NCBI GenBank assembly: GCA_047629975.1
Contig: JBLHUT010000053.1
Span: 1 to 14,908, forward strand
Source: JBLHUT01 sp047629975
GTDB taxonomy: Bacteria > Pseudomonadota > Alphaproteobacteria > Rhodobacterales > Rhodobacteraceae
Reading direction: 5' to 3'
DNA: 14,908 bases
Position numbers and translations under genes: made by a program. The notes under the pieces are model-generated. The model saw only the letters and a list, made by a program, of their open reading frames with translations. It was not told where the DNA came from and searched no databases. Positions 13,674 to 14,908 of the stretch are shown here, in pieces. The stretch's first letter is position 1. Each line of letters begins with the position of its first letter.

Positions 13674-14840
13674 ATGGGTATTTTCGATTTTCTCGCCGGC
13701 CAGTTCATTGATGTGATCCATTGGACGGATGACACCCGCGACACCATGGTTTGGCGTTTCGAGCGTGAAGGGCACGAGATCAAATACGGCGCCAAACTGA
13801 CTGTCCGCGAGGGACAGGCGGCCGTGTTCGTTCATGAAGGCCAGTTGGCGGATGTATTCACGCCCGGACTCTACATGCTTGAAACCAACAACATGCCGAT
13901 CATGACATCGTTACAGCATTGGGATCACGGCTTCAAAAGCCCGTTCAAATCCGAGATCTATTTTGTCTCGACAACGCGATTCAACGATCTCAAGTGGGGC
14001 ACCAAAAACCCCGTTATGCTGCGCGATCCCGAATTCGGGCCAACCCGCATTCGCGCCTTCGGAACGTATAGCGTGCGCATCACCGAGCCTGCGCGGTTCA
14101 TGACAGAGATTGTCGGGACCGACGGCGAATTCACGATGGACGAAATCAGCTACCAGATCCGCAATATCATCGTGCAACAGGCCAGTCGCGTGATGGCCAG
14201 CTCGGGCATTCCGGTTCTTGATATGGCGGCCAACACAGCCGAGATGGGCAAACTTATCGCCAGTCAAGTCAGTCAGACACTGGCCGAATATGGCCTGTCG
14301 TTGCCTGAACTCTATATTGAAAACATCTCTTTGCCGCCCGCCGTCGAAGCCGCGCTTGATAAGCGCACGTCAATGGGGCTGGCAGGAGACCTGGGGCGTT
14401 TTACGCAATATTCAGCCGCCGAAGCCATGACCGCAGCGGCCCAGAACCCGTCGGGCGGGGGCGGCATGGGCGCGGGTCTTGGCATGGGTATGGGCATGGC
14501 GATGGCCAATATGCTGGGCCAATCCCAACCACAAAACCAGCCGCACCAAACCGGACCATGGGGCGCGGCGCAGCCACAACCGGCAGCGGCCGCTCCTTCC
14601 TACTCTGCACCCCCGCCGCCCCCACCACCGGTAGAGCATGTTTGGCATCTTGCCAAAAACGGCCAGACCTCGGGTCCGTACTCCAAGGCCAGATTGGGTC
14701 GCATGGTGCAAGAAGGCACGTTTGACCGCGACACCTTTGTCTGGACTGCCGGTCAGGACGGATGGAAAACGGCTGACGATGTTCAGGAACTGGCACAGCT
14801 CTTTACCATTTTGCCACCTCCTCCGCCAATGGGGTTCTAG
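13674..14840 (+). CDS. SPFH domain protein with C-terminal GYF_2 domain
   Basis: The 388-residue protein opens with MGIFDFLAGQFIDVIHW and an SPFH-type domain (about 25-240) like that of the YdjI / virion-core-protein-like group: VREGQAAVFVHEGQLADVFTPGLY at 44-67 in two parts, then IRAFGTYSVRITEP and a long helix with SQVSQTLAEYGLSL. A Gly/Met-rich stretch (261-281) and a Gln/Pro/Ala-rich linker with seven consecutive prolines (313-319) lead to a GYF_2-like domain (about 322-378: WHLAKNGQTSGPYSKARL, then FVWTAGQDGWKTADD). The tail ends in PPPPPMGF. SPFH proteins form oligomers at membranes; YdjI-type members are usually described with a C-terminal zinc ribbon, replaced here by GYF_2, a putative proline-peptide binding module. 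AGGGAG 6 bases upstream supports the start. It is the fifth gene of the operon. Confidence 0.9.
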   Translation: MGIFDFLAGQFIDVIHWTDDTRDTMVWRFEREGHEIKYGAKLTVREGQAAVFVHEGQLADVFTPGLYMLETNNMPIMTSLQHWDHGFKSPFKSEIYFVSTTRFNDLKWGTKNPVMLRDPEFGPTRIRAFGTYSVRITEPARFMTEIVGTDGEFTMDEISYQIRNIIVQQASRVMASSGIPVLDMAANTAEMGKLIASQVSQTLAEYGLSLPELYIENISLPPAVEAALDKRTSMGLAGDLGRFTQYSAAEAMTAAAQNPSGGGGMGAGLGMGMGMAMANMLGQSQPQNQPHQTGPWGAAQPQPAAAAPSYSAPPPPPPPVEHVWHLAKNGQTSGPYSKARLGRMVQEGTFDRDTFVWTAGQDGWKTADDVQELAQLFTILPPPPPMGF

Positions 14841-14841
14841 T

Positions 14842-14908
14842 ATGATCACACGGCGCACAGCTTTGAAATGGCTGCACTGGGTCAGCTTTTTTGTCATCGT
14901 CTATTTCT
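14842..14908 (+). CDS. Start of a probable cytochrome b-like membrane protein (partial)
   Basis: An ATG one base after the SPFH stop opens a frame that continues past the right edge; 22 codons are visible. The peptide has a basic start (MITRRT), then ALKWLHWVSFFVIVYF. The K-W-x-H-W pattern at the head of a hydrophobic helix is typical of the first, heme-liganding helix of cytochrome b561/b6-like membrane proteins. Too little is present for a firm call, and any other polytopic membrane protein is possible. The 1-base spacing suggests it belongs to the same operon as the SPFH gene. Confidence 0.5.
   Translation, partial: MITRRTALKWLHWVSFFVIVYF

Noticed and set aside
1..14908. CRISPR array, insertion sequence or phage genes
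   Set aside because: No regularly spaced repeats, transposase-like frames or paired terminal inverted repeats were found.

Overview
The window looks like a chromosomal segment of an alphaproteobacterium, most likely a member of the Rhodobacterales (Roseobacter group). The grounds are GC-rich coding DNA, close matches by eye to protein families common there (PepF-type M3B peptidase, DUF2147, DUF2927, XpaC/TelA pair), and a hisB-hisH-(DUF2147)-hisA-hisF-hisE order. No search could be run, so this placement is inference.

Layout. (1) 1-259, minus: the first 86 codons of a glutamate dehydrogenase running off the left edge. (2) 626-3395, plus: three overlapping genes for Tad/Flp-type pilus assembly proteins, a TadG-like protein with a von Willebrand A domain and two small TadE/TadF-like pseudopilins. 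(3) 3402-3923, minus: a small two-helix membrane protein of unknown function, convergent with the Tad genes and divergent from pepF. (4) 4051-5880, plus: pepF, an M3B oligoendopeptidase, followed by a gene-free stretch with three tandem hairpins, two of whose arms could pair in alternative ways. (5) 6295-6369: tRNA-Gly(GCC) with its own promoter candidate and a perfect 9-bp terminator. (6) 6602-10318, plus: hisB, hisH, hisA, hisF and hisE, with a DUF2147 secreted-protein gene on the opposite strand between hisH and hisA. (7) 10467-14840, plus: a tight operon of a 27-codon membrane micro-ORF, XpaC-family protein, TelA-family protein, DUF2927 lipoprotein and an SPFH-GYF_2 protein, followed by the start of a probable cytochrome b-like membrane protein at the right edge.

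How they work together. The his genes cover the middle of histidine biosynthesis: HisE removes pyrophosphate from phosphoribosyl-ATP, HisA isomerises ProFAR, HisH/HisF form the glutamine-dependent IGP synthase, and HisB dehydrates IGP. The Tad genes encode accessory envelope parts; the pilus motor, secretin and Flp pilin are not in the window. The XpaC-TelA-DUF2927-SPFH operon is the least understood part and the best candidate for an undescribed system. Its parts are predicted to sit at the inner membrane (micro-ORF, XpaC, SPFH), in the cytoplasm (TelA coiled coils) and at the envelope as a lipoprotein (DUF2927), which suggests a membrane-stress or membrane-organising complex. No mobile element, CRISPR array or phage gene was seen.
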